Assembly: GCA_902491375.1 (NCBI GenBank)
Contig: CABUHE010000001.1
Span: 1-64,000, forward strand
From: an uncultured Prevotella sp.
GTDB lineage: Bacteria > Bacteroidota > Bacteroidia > Bacteroidales > Bacteroidaceae
DNA length: 64,000 nt
Direction of reading: 5' to 3'
This document shows positions 35,231 to 44,550 of this stretch, in pieces (the first letter of the stretch is position 1; each line of letters opens with the position of its first letter). The position numbers and the translations under genes were made by a program. The notes under the pieces were generated by a model that was not told where the DNA came from, searched no databases, and saw only the letters and a list, made by a program, of their open reading frames with translations.

Positions 35231-37099
35231 ATGAAAAAGATTAATTATATATTGGGCGCGTTTGCCGCAGTGGCAATGTCACTGGCATCGTGTTCTCCTG
35301 AAGAATTCGACAGCGTCGACGAAAAAGGACTTCCGCTGTTAGAGAATTACAGCGACAAAGTTTCAGCAACTGTCGATCCGGCAATAAATCAGGTTACTTT
35401 CAAACTTGAAGGCAACGGAGTTTATCCTATATGGTTCCTGGATGAAGCGGCTACTCCTTATTCAACTCAGAACGGTCTGAAAAAGATTTACAGTAATGCC
35501 GGCGACTATGAGATGAAGTATCGTGTTGGTAACCGCAATGGTTTCAGCCAAGGTATCGGTTCTGTTACGTTCCACATTGACAATTCACTTGTCGACATGA
35601 CTAAGTATACAACATTGTTGAGCGGCAAGACATGGCGCATTGCGAAGGATGTGCAGGGTCACCTCGGATGTGGTGAACCGGGTACAGACGGACTCGGATG
35701 GTTCTCTGCAGCTCCTAATGAGAAGGCTGGCACAGGTATTTATGACGATGAGATTACCTTCACTGCTGACGGCAGCTATACTTATAATCCTGGTGCAGAC
35801 GGCCTTGTATTAGTCAATACAGGTTGTACAGCTATAGAAGGTAATCCTGGCAACGGTGAGGACTTCGACGCAACGGCATCGCAGCAGACTGCTACATACA
35901 CAATCGAAGGCCGCGGCAACGATGTTTACCTTGTACTCCCGGCACAGACATTCTTCCCGTACATCTCTGGCGACAATCAGTATAACAAACCTGAGTTCCG
36001 TATCGAGAGCATAACAGGCTCAGAGCTGGTATTGATTTATGACGACGGTAACATTGCATGGCACTACATACTGACAAGCAAGGCTGACGAGCCGACATTT
36101 GACGGTTTCGATCCTAACAGCGATTTCAATATGTTCAAGAGCTGCACGTTCACCAATACTTTCTACTATGCTCCGAACTGGGGACAGATTGCTGACCCGA
36201 CAATGACTGTTGACGGCAACTCTTATACCGTATCTCTGCCTACTGCAACAAGCGAGACTTGGCAGGCACAGGTTATGTTCCATACAAATATGACTACAAC
36301 AGCAGCTTCAAACTATGACTTCAGCTGCAAGCTCATGTCTACAACTGACCATAACAACGTAACTGTGAAACTTGCTAAGGAGGGTGATGACGATACTTAC
36401 TTCTTCGTTGATAATATCAAGCTGAAGGCTTATGAGGAGTATGTATTCTACAAGAGCGACATGGCTGGTATCGATATGGACGGTGTGAACATCGTATTCG
36501 ACTTTGGTGGCAACGCTGACAATACAGACGTTACAATCAGCGACATCGTACTGAAAGACCATGCAAATGACGACGGCACAGTAGTTCCTTCTGAAGATGA
36601 AGACAAGACTGTCTATACTTATGACTCAGAGAACAACCTCTGGAAGGTCAATGTTGACGACACTGACGGATACACAACACAGTTCTATTACGCTCCGGGT
36701 TGGACGCAGATTGCTGACCCGGGCTTCTCTAAGGACGGAGGCACTTATACGATAACTCTGCCTACAGCTACTTCTGAACAGTGGCAGGCACAGGTTAAGA
36801 TTCTTACATCTATCCCTGCTGAGGCTAATACTCCTTATGACTTCAGCTGCACACTGATGTCTGACAAGGAGCTTAAGGGCGCTACAGTTAAGCTTACTGA
36901 CAGCTCAAGCGATGATAACTACATGGTGCTGGAGCGTGTCGACCTTGCTCCTTATGAAGAGAATGTTGTTAAGGTGCCGGCTACTATAATGGAAAAAGGC
37001 GCTGCTGGTGCTCTTACTTTGGTATTGGACTTCGGCGGATGCAAGGATAATACTACAGTAACTTTAAACAACATAGTTTTGCAGAAGACTGCAAAGTAA
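35231..37099 (+). CDS. Surface glycan-binding lipoprotein with duplicated module
   Basis: A 622-residue lipoprotein (signal ending SLAS-C21) in the SusE/SGBP position of the PUL. Residues about 22-110 look like a PKD/Ig-like domain. The C-terminal half holds two copies of a module of about 150 residues: 301-445 (FYYAPNWGQIADP, TATSETWQAQV, NYDFSCKLMS, VFDFGGNADNTDVTISDIVL) and 468-622 (FYYAPGWTQIADP, TATSEQWQAQV, PYDFSCTLMS, VLDFGGCKDNTTVTLNNIVL). The fold looks like a CBM4/9-type jelly roll, so two glycan sites in tandem are likely. Function in binding beta-glucan at the surface follows from context. Confidence 0.8.
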   Translation: MKKINYILGAFAAVAMSLASCSPEEFDSVDEKGLPLLENYSDKVSATVDPAINQVTFKLEGNGVYPIWFLDEAATPYSTQNGLKKIYSNAGDYEMKYRVGNRNGFSQGIGSVTFHIDNSLVDMTKYTTLLSGKTWRIAKDVQGHLGCGEPGTDGLGWFSAAPNEKAGTGIYDDEITFTADGSYTYNPGADGLVLVNTGCTAIEGNPGNGEDFDATASQQTATYTIEGRGNDVYLVLPAQTFFPYISGDNQYNKPEFRIESITGSELVLIYDDGNIAWHYILTSKADEPTFDGFDPNSDFNMFKSCTFTNTFYYAPNWGQIADPTMTVDGNSYTVSLPTATSETWQAQVMFHTNMTTTAASNYDFSCKLMSTTDHNNVTVKLAKEGDDDTYFFVDNIKLKAYEEYVFYKSDMAGIDMDGVNIVFDFGGNADNTDVTISDIVLKDHANDDGTVVPSEDEDKTVYTYDSENNLWKVNVDDTDGYTTQFYYAPGWTQIADPGFSKDGGTYTITLPTATSEQWQAQVKILTSIPAEANTPYDFSCTLMSDKELKGATVKLTDSSSDDNYMVLERVDLAPYEENVVKVPATIMEKGAAGALTLVLDFGGCKDNTTVTLNNIVLQKTAK

Positions 37100-37142
37100 T
37101 CTACTGTTATCCTGTTTTATAATGTCTTAATAATCAGATGTT

Positions 37143-37228
37143 TGTGAAAGGTGGCCTTTTGGTCTTCAAAAGACCGCCTTTTGCAGGCTAAAAGACGGCA
37201 AACGGGAATGTAAAAGACCATCTTTTGC
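37143..37228. repeat. Quasi-palindrome repeat cluster G
   Basis: Four units, GAAAGGTGGCCTTTT, AAAAGACCGCCTTTT, AAAAGACGGCAAACG and AAAAGACCATCTTTT, are inserted between two co-directional PUL genes. The spacing remains near 22-23 nt. The cluster could trim or stabilise the transcript between the binding protein and the GH16 gene. Confidence 0.8.
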
Positions 37229-37304
37229 TCTCTATATCTTCAAAGGTAGTAGCATGACAGGTCATCTTGATTATTAAAAACTGATGTCAATAACCTAAAA
37301 AGAA

Positions 37305-38390
37305 ATGATTTCAAGAATGATTTCAAGCGTTTTTCTTGCTATAGCATTAGGACTTATGTCATGCAGTGAGGACAGTGAGACTGCTTATGAATCGGACAAT
37401 CAGCAGGTTACTCTCTCAGTAACTGAGAAGAGTATCGAATACGGTTCTACTTCGTTTACTGTCGATGTAACCGCTGACCGTGAGTTTGCGGCTTATTCAA
37501 CTGTCGACTGGCTTGACGTTACTCCTAAAGGCTCGGTCAATAAAAACGAGACTCTTACTATAACAGCGCAGGAGAATACTTCTTACGATGCCCGTAGCGG
37601 TGCTGTAACAGTTGCCTGCGGAGGCACACGCCGTTCGATTACTGTCAGTCAGGCCGGGAAACCCCAACCTTCAACCGACATCACAGCTCCTGAAGGCTAT
37701 TCGCTCGTTTGGAACGACGAGTTCGACGGTTCGGAGCTGAGCAGCGACTGGACTTTCGAGGTTGCAGGCCCAGGCTTTGTCAACAACGAGCTTCAGAGCT
37801 ATGTCAAGGGTAACGATGTGGCAGAGGTTTCAAACGGAACTTTGAAGATAAACCTCTATAAAGACGGCAGCACCATTAAGTCGGCACGCATCTACGCAAA
37901 GCGTTATCAGGGCTGGCAGTACGGTTACTTCGAGGCAAGCATTAAGCTGCCAGAGGGTAAGGGTACGTGGCCTGCATTCTGGATGATGCCTGTCAACTTC
38001 AAGACATGGCCCGGCGACGGTGAGATTGACATAATGGAGTCAGTTGGATACGACCCCAACGTGGTTGTGTCAACTATCCACTGCAACAAGTATAACAACG
38101 GCGGTACAGCCATAGAGAGTGCCCGCAGGACTATTTCCAATGCTTACACTGAGTTCCACAAGTATGCTCTTGAATGGACATCGGAGAAGATGGATTTCTA
38201 TGTTGACGGCAAAAAACTGCTCTCATACAAGAACGACGGTACAGGCACTGACGCATGGCCTTTCAACGCTCCGTTCTATATCATACTCAACCTCGCATGG
38301 GGCGGCTCATGGGGCGGCGTGCAGGGCGTAGACGAGAGTTGCCTGCCGGCAGCAATGGAAGTAGACTACGTCCGTGTATTCCAGAAGTAA
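37305..38390 (+). CDS. GH16 endo-beta-glucanase lipoprotein with BACON domain
   Basis: A 361-residue surface lipoprotein (signal ending GLMS-C20). Residues about 33-118 form a BACON-type Ig-like domain (VTLSVTEKSIEYGSTSFTV, ITAQENTSYDARSGAV); the rest is a family GH16 catalytic domain. The active-site motif EIDIMES has nucleophile Glu240, Asp242 and acid/base Glu245. Blocks YSLVWNDEFDG, WPAFWMMP and FYIILNLAWGGSWGG are typical of laminarinases and lichenases. It would make the first endo-cut on beta-1,3- or mixed beta-1,3/1,4-glucan at the cell surface, feeding the SusCD importer. Confidence 0.93.
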   Translation: MISRMISSVFLAIALGLMSCSEDSETAYESDNQQVTLSVTEKSIEYGSTSFTVDVTADREFAAYSTVDWLDVTPKGSVNKNETLTITAQENTSYDARSGAVTVACGGTRRSITVSQAGKPQPSTDITAPEGYSLVWNDEFDGSELSSDWTFEVAGPGFVNNELQSYVKGNDVAEVSNGTLKINLYKDGSTIKSARIYAKRYQGWQYGYFEASIKLPEGKGTWPAFWMMPVNFKTWPGDGEIDIMESVGYDPNVVVSTIHCNKYNNGGTAIESARRTISNAYTEFHKYALEWTSEKMDFYVDGKKLLSYKNDGTGTDAWPFNAPFYIILNLAWGGSWGGVQGVDESCLPAAMEVDYVRVFQK

Positions 38391-38412
38391 CATAATAACT
38401 TAGAAATATGTT

Positions 38413-38477
38413 GAAGCCGCTTGCGGCCGACAAGCTGCGTAAGCTCAATACCGCGGCGGGCGGCTGTAAGCGGCTTC
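38413..38477 (+). terminator. Branched hairpin after GH16 gene
   Basis: GAAGCCGCTT (38413-38422) pairs with AAGCGGCTTC (38468-38477), enclosing GC-rich internal pairing. It lies 23 nt after the GH16 stop and just before the GH5 gene, so it may reduce read-through or stabilise the upstream mRNA. Confidence 0.5.
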
Positions 38478-38500
38478 GTTGTTAATTAATATTCTTACAG

Positions 38501-39724
38501 ATGCGAAAGATTCTTACATTTTTAATGCTTAGTCTGCTTGTCAGTGTAGCTTCAGCATCGGGTAGATTCGTCCGCGTTGAGGGCGAGAATCTTATCAAAC
38601 CCGACGGAAAGAAACTCTACATAACAGGCACAAACCTCGGCAACTGGCTCAATCCCGAGGGATATATGTTCGGTTTTCAGAAAACAAACTGCGAGTGGAT
38701 GATCGACCTTATGCTTAAAGAGATGGTCGGTCCTGACGATGCTGCCGCCTTCTGGCGTGCTTTCAAGGACAACTATATCACGCGTGACGATATCCGCTAC
38801 ATCGCCTCTACCGGCGCAAACACAATCCGCCTGCCGTTCAACTACAAGCTTTTTACCGACGAGGACTATATGGGACTCTCTGCCGCTCAGGACGGCTTTG
38901 CCCGTGTCGACAGCGTTGTGGAGTGGTGCAGGGAGAGCGGTCTTTATCTGATTCTTGACATGCACGACTGCCCCGGAGGACAGACCGGCGACAACATTGA
39001 CAACGGTCATGGCTATCCGTGGCTCTTCGAGAGCGAAGTCAGCCAGCAGTTGTTCATCAAAGTGTGGTGTGACATCGCCAGACGATATAAGGACGAGCCT
39101 GTCATCCTCGGCTATGAGCTTATGAACGAGCCGATAGCCCACTATTTTGAGAATAAGGAAGAGCTTAACAAGAAGCTCGAACCGCTCTATAAGCGTACTG
39201 TCAAGGCGATACGCCAGATAGACAAAAACCACGTCATACTGCTCGGCGGAGCGCAGTGGAACAGCAATTTCGATATGTTCACCGACTGGAAGTTCGACTC
39301 AAACATCATGTACACATGCCACCGCTACGGCGGTCCGGCTACGGCGGATGCCATCAGGAGCTTCATCGACTTCCGCGACAAGACCGGCCTTCCTATGTAT
39401 ATGGGCGAGCTTGGACACAACACTGACCAGTGGCAGGCCGACTTCGTGAAGGCACTTCGCGCCAACAACATAGGCTATACGTTCTGGCCGTACAAGAAGG
39501 TGGACAACTCATGCATGAACGCTGTTGTCCGTCCTGAGGGCTGGGACAGCGTAGTGGTTAAGTTCTCGGAGTCAGTGCGCACCACGTTCGAGGACATCCG
39601 CAAGGCGCGTCCGTCGCAGGCTGAGGCCCGTCGCATACTGGCGCAGTATCTTGAGAATATCAAATTTGCCAACTGCCGTCCGCAGACGTCATATATAAAG
39701 TCTATCGGATTGAAGGCAGAATAA
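38501..39724 (+). CDS. GH5-family beta-glucanase
   Basis: A 407-residue secreted glycoside hydrolase with signal peptide MRKILTFLMLSLLVSVASAS. The opening TGTNLGNWLNPEGYMFGF, the NTIRLPFNY strand, the acid/base Glu210 in ELMNEPIAH and the nucleophile Glu303 in YMGELGHN identify clan GH-A, family GH5. The substrate is probably a beta-glucan, given GH16 and GH3 neighbours; GH5 includes exo-beta-1,3-glucanases and endo-glucanases, so the exact linkage is open. A further 35-residue C-terminal helix tail follows the catalytic fold. Confidence 0.88.
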   Translation: MRKILTFLMLSLLVSVASASGRFVRVEGENLIKPDGKKLYITGTNLGNWLNPEGYMFGFQKTNCEWMIDLMLKEMVGPDDAAAFWRAFKDNYITRDDIRYIASTGANTIRLPFNYKLFTDEDYMGLSAAQDGFARVDSVVEWCRESGLYLILDMHDCPGGQTGDNIDNGHGYPWLFESEVSQQLFIKVWCDIARRYKDEPVILGYELMNEPIAHYFENKEELNKKLEPLYKRTVKAIRQIDKNHVILLGGAQWNSNFDMFTDWKFDSNIMYTCHRYGGPATADAIRSFIDFRDKTGLPMYMGELGHNTDQWQADFVKALRANNIGYTFWPYKKVDNSCMNAVVRPEGWDSVVVKFSESVRTTFEDIRKARPSQAEARRILAQYLENIKFANCRPQTSYIKSIGLKAE

Positions 39725-39770
39725 ATCCTCTCACTTTAAGATGAACACCTATTCAAAAAATATAAAGATA

Positions 39771-42002
39771 ATGAAGAAAACCATAACAACGGCTTTCGTG
39801 GCAGCCTTTACTGCCACGGTGGCTTTGGCTCAGTCAGTTCCTGTGTATCTGGATGCGACTAAGCCCATTGAACAGCGCGTGGAAGACGCACTTAAACGCA
39901 TGACTCTCGACGAGAAGATCGCCGTAATCCATGCGCAGAGCAAATTCAGTTCGCCCGGCGTCGCACGTCTCGGCATGCCTGATTTCTGGACTGACGACGG
40001 TCCTCATGGTGTCCGTCCCGATGTGCTTTGGGACGAATGGATGCAGGCCGGACAGACAAATGACTCCTGTGTGGCGTTTCCTGCGCTCACGTGTCTTGCT
40101 GCAACGTGGAATCCGCAACTGGCTTACAGCTACGGAAAGGCACTCGGCGAGGAGGCACTCTATCGTGGCAAGGACATGATTCTTGGTCCAGGTGTCAACA
40201 TTCTGCGCACTCCTCTCGGCGGACGCAACTTCGAATACATGGGCGAAGACCCTTATCTGGCTTCGCGTATGGTTGTTCCCTACATTCAGGGACTGCAGTC
40301 TAACGGCGTTGCAGCATGTGTAAAGCACTTTGCTCTTAACAATGATGAGGAGTACCGCAACCAGGTTAACGTCATCGTTGACGACCGTGCGCTCTATGAG
40401 ATTTATCTTCCTGCATTCAAGGCAGCGGTAACCGAGGGACACGTTTGGGGACTTATGGGAGCCTACAACCTTTATAAGAACCAGCACAACTGCCACAACA
40501 AATATCTGCTTTGCGACATATTGAAAGGCGAATGGGGCTATGACGGCGTTGTAGTGTCTGACTGGGGCGGCGCTCACGATACCCGTCAGGCTGTCGAGAA
40601 CGGTCTTGACATGGAGTTCGGAACATGGACTGACGGTCTGTCGTTCGGTGCTTCAAACGCATATGACAATTACTATCTTGCCCGTCCGTACCGCGATATG
40701 ATACTGAAAGGCCAGTATTCAACCAAGGAACTTGACGACAAGGTGCGCCGCGTGCTGCGTCTGTTCTTCCGTACAACGATGAGAACCGACCGCGGTAACG
40801 GCTTTATGAACTCTGAGGCCCACTATGCTACAGCCCGAAGAATAGCCGATGACGGTATCGTTCTGCTCAAGAACGACGGCAATCTGCTTCCTCTTGACAC
40901 TACGAAGACGCTCCGTGTGCTTGTGGTCGGCGAGAACGCAATCAAGATGATGACCGTAGGCGGAGGCAGTTCGTCGTTGAAAGTGCAGCGTGAGACTCTC
41001 CCTATCGAGGGCATGCGTAACTATCTGGGCGATAAAATCAAGATAGAGTATGCCCGCGGATACGTGGGCGACACCACAGGCGAGTATAACGGCGTGGTAG
41101 CCAAGCAGAAGTTGTATGACAACCGTTCTGCTGACGAGCTTATAGCTGAGGCTGTTGAGAAGGCAAAGAGCGCCGACTGCGTGGTCTTCTTCGGCGGTCT
41201 TAACAAGAGTGACTACCAGGATGCCGAGGGCCATGACCGTAAAGAGTACGGTCTGCCTTACGGACAGGACCGTGTTGTTGAGGCTCTTGCAAAGGCAAAC
41301 AAGAACATCGTGTTCGTCAACATATCAGGAAATCCGGTCGCAATGCCGTGGAAGAATCAGGTAAAATCAATCGTTCAGGGTTGGTTCCTCGGCTCAACGG
41401 CCGGCGAAGCTCTTGCCGATGTGCTGACAGGACGTGTCAATCCGTCGGGCAAACTGCCTTACACATGGTGGCAGAAGCTCAACGACGTGCCTGCACACAA
41501 GCTCAATACATATCCCGGAACATGGCGTAAGGACGAGAAGATAATCGACGAAGAGTATAAGGAAGGCATCTTCGTAGGCTACCGTTGGGTTGACAAAGAG
41601 AAGGTTACGCCGGTCTTCGCGTTCGGCCACGGTATGAGTTATACAACCTTCAAGATAGGTAAGGCGACAGCCGACAAGGCAAAACTTGCGCAGGGCGACA
41701 GCATAACCTTTACCGTAAGCGTTGAGAATACAGGCACGAAGGCCGGTGCCGAGGTCGTTCAGCTTTATGTACGCGACTGCAAGTCATCTCTCGTGCGCCC
41801 CTATAAGGAGCTTAAAGCCTTTAAGAAAGTTTATCTGAAACCTGGTGAGGTGAAGGAAGTCAAGCTCACAATCGGCACTGACGCACTCAGTTTCTTTGAC
41901 GACAAGGCACACAAGTGGACAGCCGAGCCGGGCGATTTCGAGGCTCTTATCGGCAATTCTTCAGACAATCTGAAGCAGAAAGTGAAATTTGTTTTAATGT
42001 AA
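39771..42002 (+). CDS. GH3 beta-glucosidase (first copy)
   Basis: A periplasmic exo-acting beta-glucosidase of about 743 residues. The start at ATG 39771 gives signal peptide MKKTITTAFVAAFTATVALAQ; an ATG at 39741 adds ten residues without support. The N-terminal barrel has the substrate blocks GPGVNILRTPLGGRNFEYMGEDP and KHFALNNDE, and the nucleophile Asp264 in VVVSDWGG. An alpha/beta sandwich (VLVVGENAIKMMTVGGGSS) and a C-terminal fibronectin III-like domain (VSVENTGTKAGAEVVQLYV) follow. It would release glucose from oligosaccharides imported by SusCD. It shares little close identity with the second copy, suggesting different linkage preference. Confidence 0.92.
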   Translation: MKKTITTAFVAAFTATVALAQSVPVYLDATKPIEQRVEDALKRMTLDEKIAVIHAQSKFSSPGVARLGMPDFWTDDGPHGVRPDVLWDEWMQAGQTNDSCVAFPALTCLAATWNPQLAYSYGKALGEEALYRGKDMILGPGVNILRTPLGGRNFEYMGEDPYLASRMVVPYIQGLQSNGVAACVKHFALNNDEEYRNQVNVIVDDRALYEIYLPAFKAAVTEGHVWGLMGAYNLYKNQHNCHNKYLLCDILKGEWGYDGVVVSDWGGAHDTRQAVENGLDMEFGTWTDGLSFGASNAYDNYYLARPYRDMILKGQYSTKELDDKVRRVLRLFFRTTMRTDRGNGFMNSEAHYATARRIADDGIVLLKNDGNLLPLDTTKTLRVLVVGENAIKMMTVGGGSSSLKVQRETLPIEGMRNYLGDKIKIEYARGYVGDTTGEYNGVVAKQKLYDNRSADELIAEAVEKAKSADCVVFFGGLNKSDYQDAEGHDRKEYGLPYGQDRVVEALAKANKNIVFVNISGNPVAMPWKNQVKSIVQGWFLGSTAGEALADVLTGRVNPSGKLPYTWWQKLNDVPAHKLNTYPGTWRKDEKIIDEEYKEGIFVGYRWVDKEKVTPVFAFGHGMSYTTFKIGKATADKAKLAQGDSITFTVSVENTGTKAGAEVVQLYVRDCKSSLVRPYKELKAFKKVYLKPGEVKEVKLTIGTDALSFFDDKAHKWTAEPGDFEALIGNSSDNLKQKVKFVLM

Positions 42003-42012
42003 TACCATGACG

Positions 42013-42046
42013 ATGCCGGCCGGAAGCTTATGTTGCCGGCCGGCAT
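42013..42046 (+). terminator. Hairpin between the two GH3 genes
   Basis: ATGCCGGCCGG and CCGGCCGGCAT form perfect 11-bp arms around a 12-nt loop, starting 10 nt after the first GH3 stop. It may act as a partial terminator within the PUL. Confidence 0.6.
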
Positions 42047-42075
42047 TAATCCGTTTACTGTAAAATTATATTACA

Positions 42076-44337
42076 ATGAAAGCAATAAGAAAAGCATTGA
42101 CCTTAGCAGCGTCGTGTGTGTTTGCGTTCAGCGCGACAGCACAGAACGCCGATATGGACAAGTTTGTCAGCGACCTGATGTCGCGCATGACACTCCAGGA
42201 AAAGATAGGCCAGCTCAACCTTCAGGTGGCAGGCGACATCACCACCGGACAGGCACAGGACACACAGGTGGCCGGACTTATCAAGGAAGGAAAGATGGGC
42301 GGAGTGTTTAATCTGAAAGGAGTTGAGAAGATAAAGGAACTCCAGAAGATAGCCGTTGAGCAGAGCCGTCTGGGCATTCCGCTGCTTGTCGGCATGGATG
42401 TAATCCACGGTTATGAGACAATATTCCCTATTCCGTTCGCCCTTTCGTGCAGCTGGGACATTGCTGCGATAGAAGAGGCTGCGCGCATAGCAGCCAAAGA
42501 GGCTTCGGCCGACGGTATCAACTGGGTTTACAGCCCTATGGTCGACATCTGTGTAGACGCCCGTTGGGGACGCATCTCTGAAGGAAACGGTGAAGATCCG
42601 TATCTCGGAGCGCAGATAGCAGCAGCCATGATACGCGGCTATCAGGGCGACTACACAAGCCGCGAGAACGTTATGGCCTGTATGAAGCACTTCGCTCTCT
42701 ACGGCGCAGTTGAGTCAGGACGCGACTACAACACCGTAGACATGAGCCGTCTGAGAATGTACAATCAGTATTTTCCGCCTTACAGAGCTGCCATCGAGGC
42801 AGGAGCGGGCAGCGTGATGTCGTCGTTCAATCTTGTCGACGGTGTTCCGGCAACAGCCAACAGATGGCTGCTCGACGACGTTCTGCGCAAGCAGTGGAAG
42901 TTTGACGGATTCGTAGCCACTGACTACGGCTCGATAGGCGAGATGATGCCTCACGGCGTAGGCGGCGACCTGAAGCGTGCTTCGGCTATGGCGCTCAATG
43001 CCGGCACCGACATGGATATGTGTTCTGTGGGCTTCCTCGGCACGCTGGAGCAGTCGGTAAAGGACGGCACCGTGAGCGAGGAAACTATCAACACAGCCTG
43101 CCGCCGTGTGCTTGAGGCAAAGTATAAGCTCGGTCTTTTTGCCGACCCATATAAATACTGCGACACCAAGCGACCGAAGAAAGACATCTTCACTGCCGAG
43201 AACCGCGCTGCCGCACGCCGCATAGCAGCCGAGACCTTCGTACTGCTGAAGAATCAGGACAACCTTCTGCCGCTGAAACGTCAGGGCAAGATAGCCCTAA
43301 TAGGTCCGCTTGCCGACACACGTGCCAACATGGCCGGCACATGGTGCGTGGCCTACACGCCCGACAAGTATTCTACTTTGAAGGAAGGATTCGAGCGCGC
43401 TCTCAAGGGCAAGGCAGAACTTCTGTATGCTCAGGGATGCAACCTCATGGCTGATGCTGACCGTCAGCGCGCGGCAGAGTTCGGCAAGACCATCAACCGC
43501 GGTGACGATGCAGCCCTCAAGGCAGAGGCTCTTGCTGTGGCAGCCAAGGCAGATGTCATTGTATGCGCTATGGGCGAGAGCGCCGAAATGTCAGGAGAGT
43601 GCGCCAGCCGTTCAGACCTGCGCCTGCCCGACGTACAGCGCGAGCTGCTCGCCGAGCTTGTAAAGCTGGGCAAGCCGGTGGTTATGCTCAACTTCTCAGG
43701 CCGTCCTACCGTGCTGACATGGGAGCAGGACAACGTTGACGCGATACTCAACGTATGGTTCGGAGGCAGCGAGACTGCCGACGCCGTGTGCGATGTAGTC
43801 TTCGGCGACGTAGCTCCGAGCGGACGTCTGACTATGACTTTCCCGCGCACTGTAGGTCAGTTGCCTATGTATTACAACCATCTGAACACCGGCCGTCCAG
43901 TACCTGAAGGCACAAAGGAGTTCCGCAAGTATGCATCTAACTGGCTCGACGTTGTGAACGACCCTCTCTATCCGTTCGGTTACGGACTGACTTACACTAC
44001 ATTCAGCTACGGCAAGCCTACCGTAACAGGCTCAGGCCGAAACTTCAAGGCTTCAGTTACAGTTACCAACACCGGCTCAAAAGACGCCTATGAGGTAGTG
44101 CAGCTCTACATGCACGACCCCATTGCGTCGATAGCACGCCCCGTGAAGGAGCTGAAAGGCTTTAAGCGCATAATGCTGAAGGCAGGCGAGAGCAAGGAAA
44201 TTACGTTCGACGTAACAGAGAAAGATCTCTCATATTACGATGCCGAAGGCCGTCAGGTATTCGAGCCGGGCAAGTTCGACATCATGCTCGGACACGACAG
44301 CGGCTCACTTCAGACAGTAAGTATCACAGCAGAATAA
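42076..44337 (+). CDS. GH3 beta-glucosidase (BglX-like, second copy)
   Basis: A 753-residue periplasmic enzyme, close to E. coli BglX in organisation. Signal peptide MKAIRKALTLAASCVFAFSATAQ (about 20-23 residues), then the GH3 barrel (GIPLLVGMDVIHGYETIFPI, WGRISEGNGEDPYL, CMKHFALYGAVESGRD) with nucleophile Asp283 in FVATDYGS. The second domain (LLPLKRQGKIALIGPLADTR, CAMGESAEMSGE) and the fibronectin III-like domain (VTNTGSKDAYEVVQLYMHD) are complete. It ends the PUL enzyme set and would complete beta-glucan breakdown to glucose. Confidence 0.93.
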   Translation: MKAIRKALTLAASCVFAFSATAQNADMDKFVSDLMSRMTLQEKIGQLNLQVAGDITTGQAQDTQVAGLIKEGKMGGVFNLKGVEKIKELQKIAVEQSRLGIPLLVGMDVIHGYETIFPIPFALSCSWDIAAIEEAARIAAKEASADGINWVYSPMVDICVDARWGRISEGNGEDPYLGAQIAAAMIRGYQGDYTSRENVMACMKHFALYGAVESGRDYNTVDMSRLRMYNQYFPPYRAAIEAGAGSVMSSFNLVDGVPATANRWLLDDVLRKQWKFDGFVATDYGSIGEMMPHGVGGDLKRASAMALNAGTDMDMCSVGFLGTLEQSVKDGTVSEETINTACRRVLEAKYKLGLFADPYKYCDTKRPKKDIFTAENRAAARRIAAETFVLLKNQDNLLPLKRQGKIALIGPLADTRANMAGTWCVAYTPDKYSTLKEGFERALKGKAELLYAQGCNLMADADRQRAAEFGKTINRGDDAALKAEALAVAAKADVIVCAMGESAEMSGECASRSDLRLPDVQRELLAELVKLGKPVVMLNFSGRPTVLTWEQDNVDAILNVWFGGSETADAVCDVVFGDVAPSGRLTMTFPRTVGQLPMYYNHLNTGRPVPEGTKEFRKYASNWLDVVNDPLYPFGYGLTYTTFSYGKPTVTGSGRNFKASVTVTNTGSKDAYEVVQLYMHDPIASIARPVKELKGFKRIMLKAGESKEITFDVTEKDLSYYDAEGRQVFEPGKFDIMLGHDSGSLQTVSITAE

Positions 44338-44368
44338 ATAACCGATGTAACATACTGAATCACAATGC

Positions 44369-44456
44369 TTTGTAAAAGGCCGTCTTTTGTACTGCAAAAG
44401 GCGGTCTTTTGGCTTGTAAAACATGCTCTTTTGTCGTGTGAAAGAGCATGTTTTGT
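44369..44456. repeat. Quasi-palindrome repeat cluster H
   Basis: Four clean units, AAAAGGCCGTCTTTT, AAAAGGCGGTCTTTT, AAAACATGCTCTTTT and GAAAGAGCATGTTTT, follow the second GH3 gene at 22-23 nt spacing. Unit three and unit four are reverse complements. It is the most regular copy in the window. Confidence 0.88.
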
Positions 44457-44474
44457 AAAAATAACGTATTAAGT

Positions 44475-44505
44475 TTTGTTAATTCATGATATTGTCTTAT
44501 CTTTG
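44475..44505 (+). promoter_or_regulatory. Consensus promoter of PUL regulator gene
   Basis: TTTG (44475-44478), 19 nt, TATCTTTG (44498-44505). It gives the regulator its own promoter, independent of the PUL enzyme operon. Confidence 0.75.
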
Positions 44506-44550
44506 CAATATATAGCATTGTAATTTGTTTCAAGGTGAAACGATAACGTT

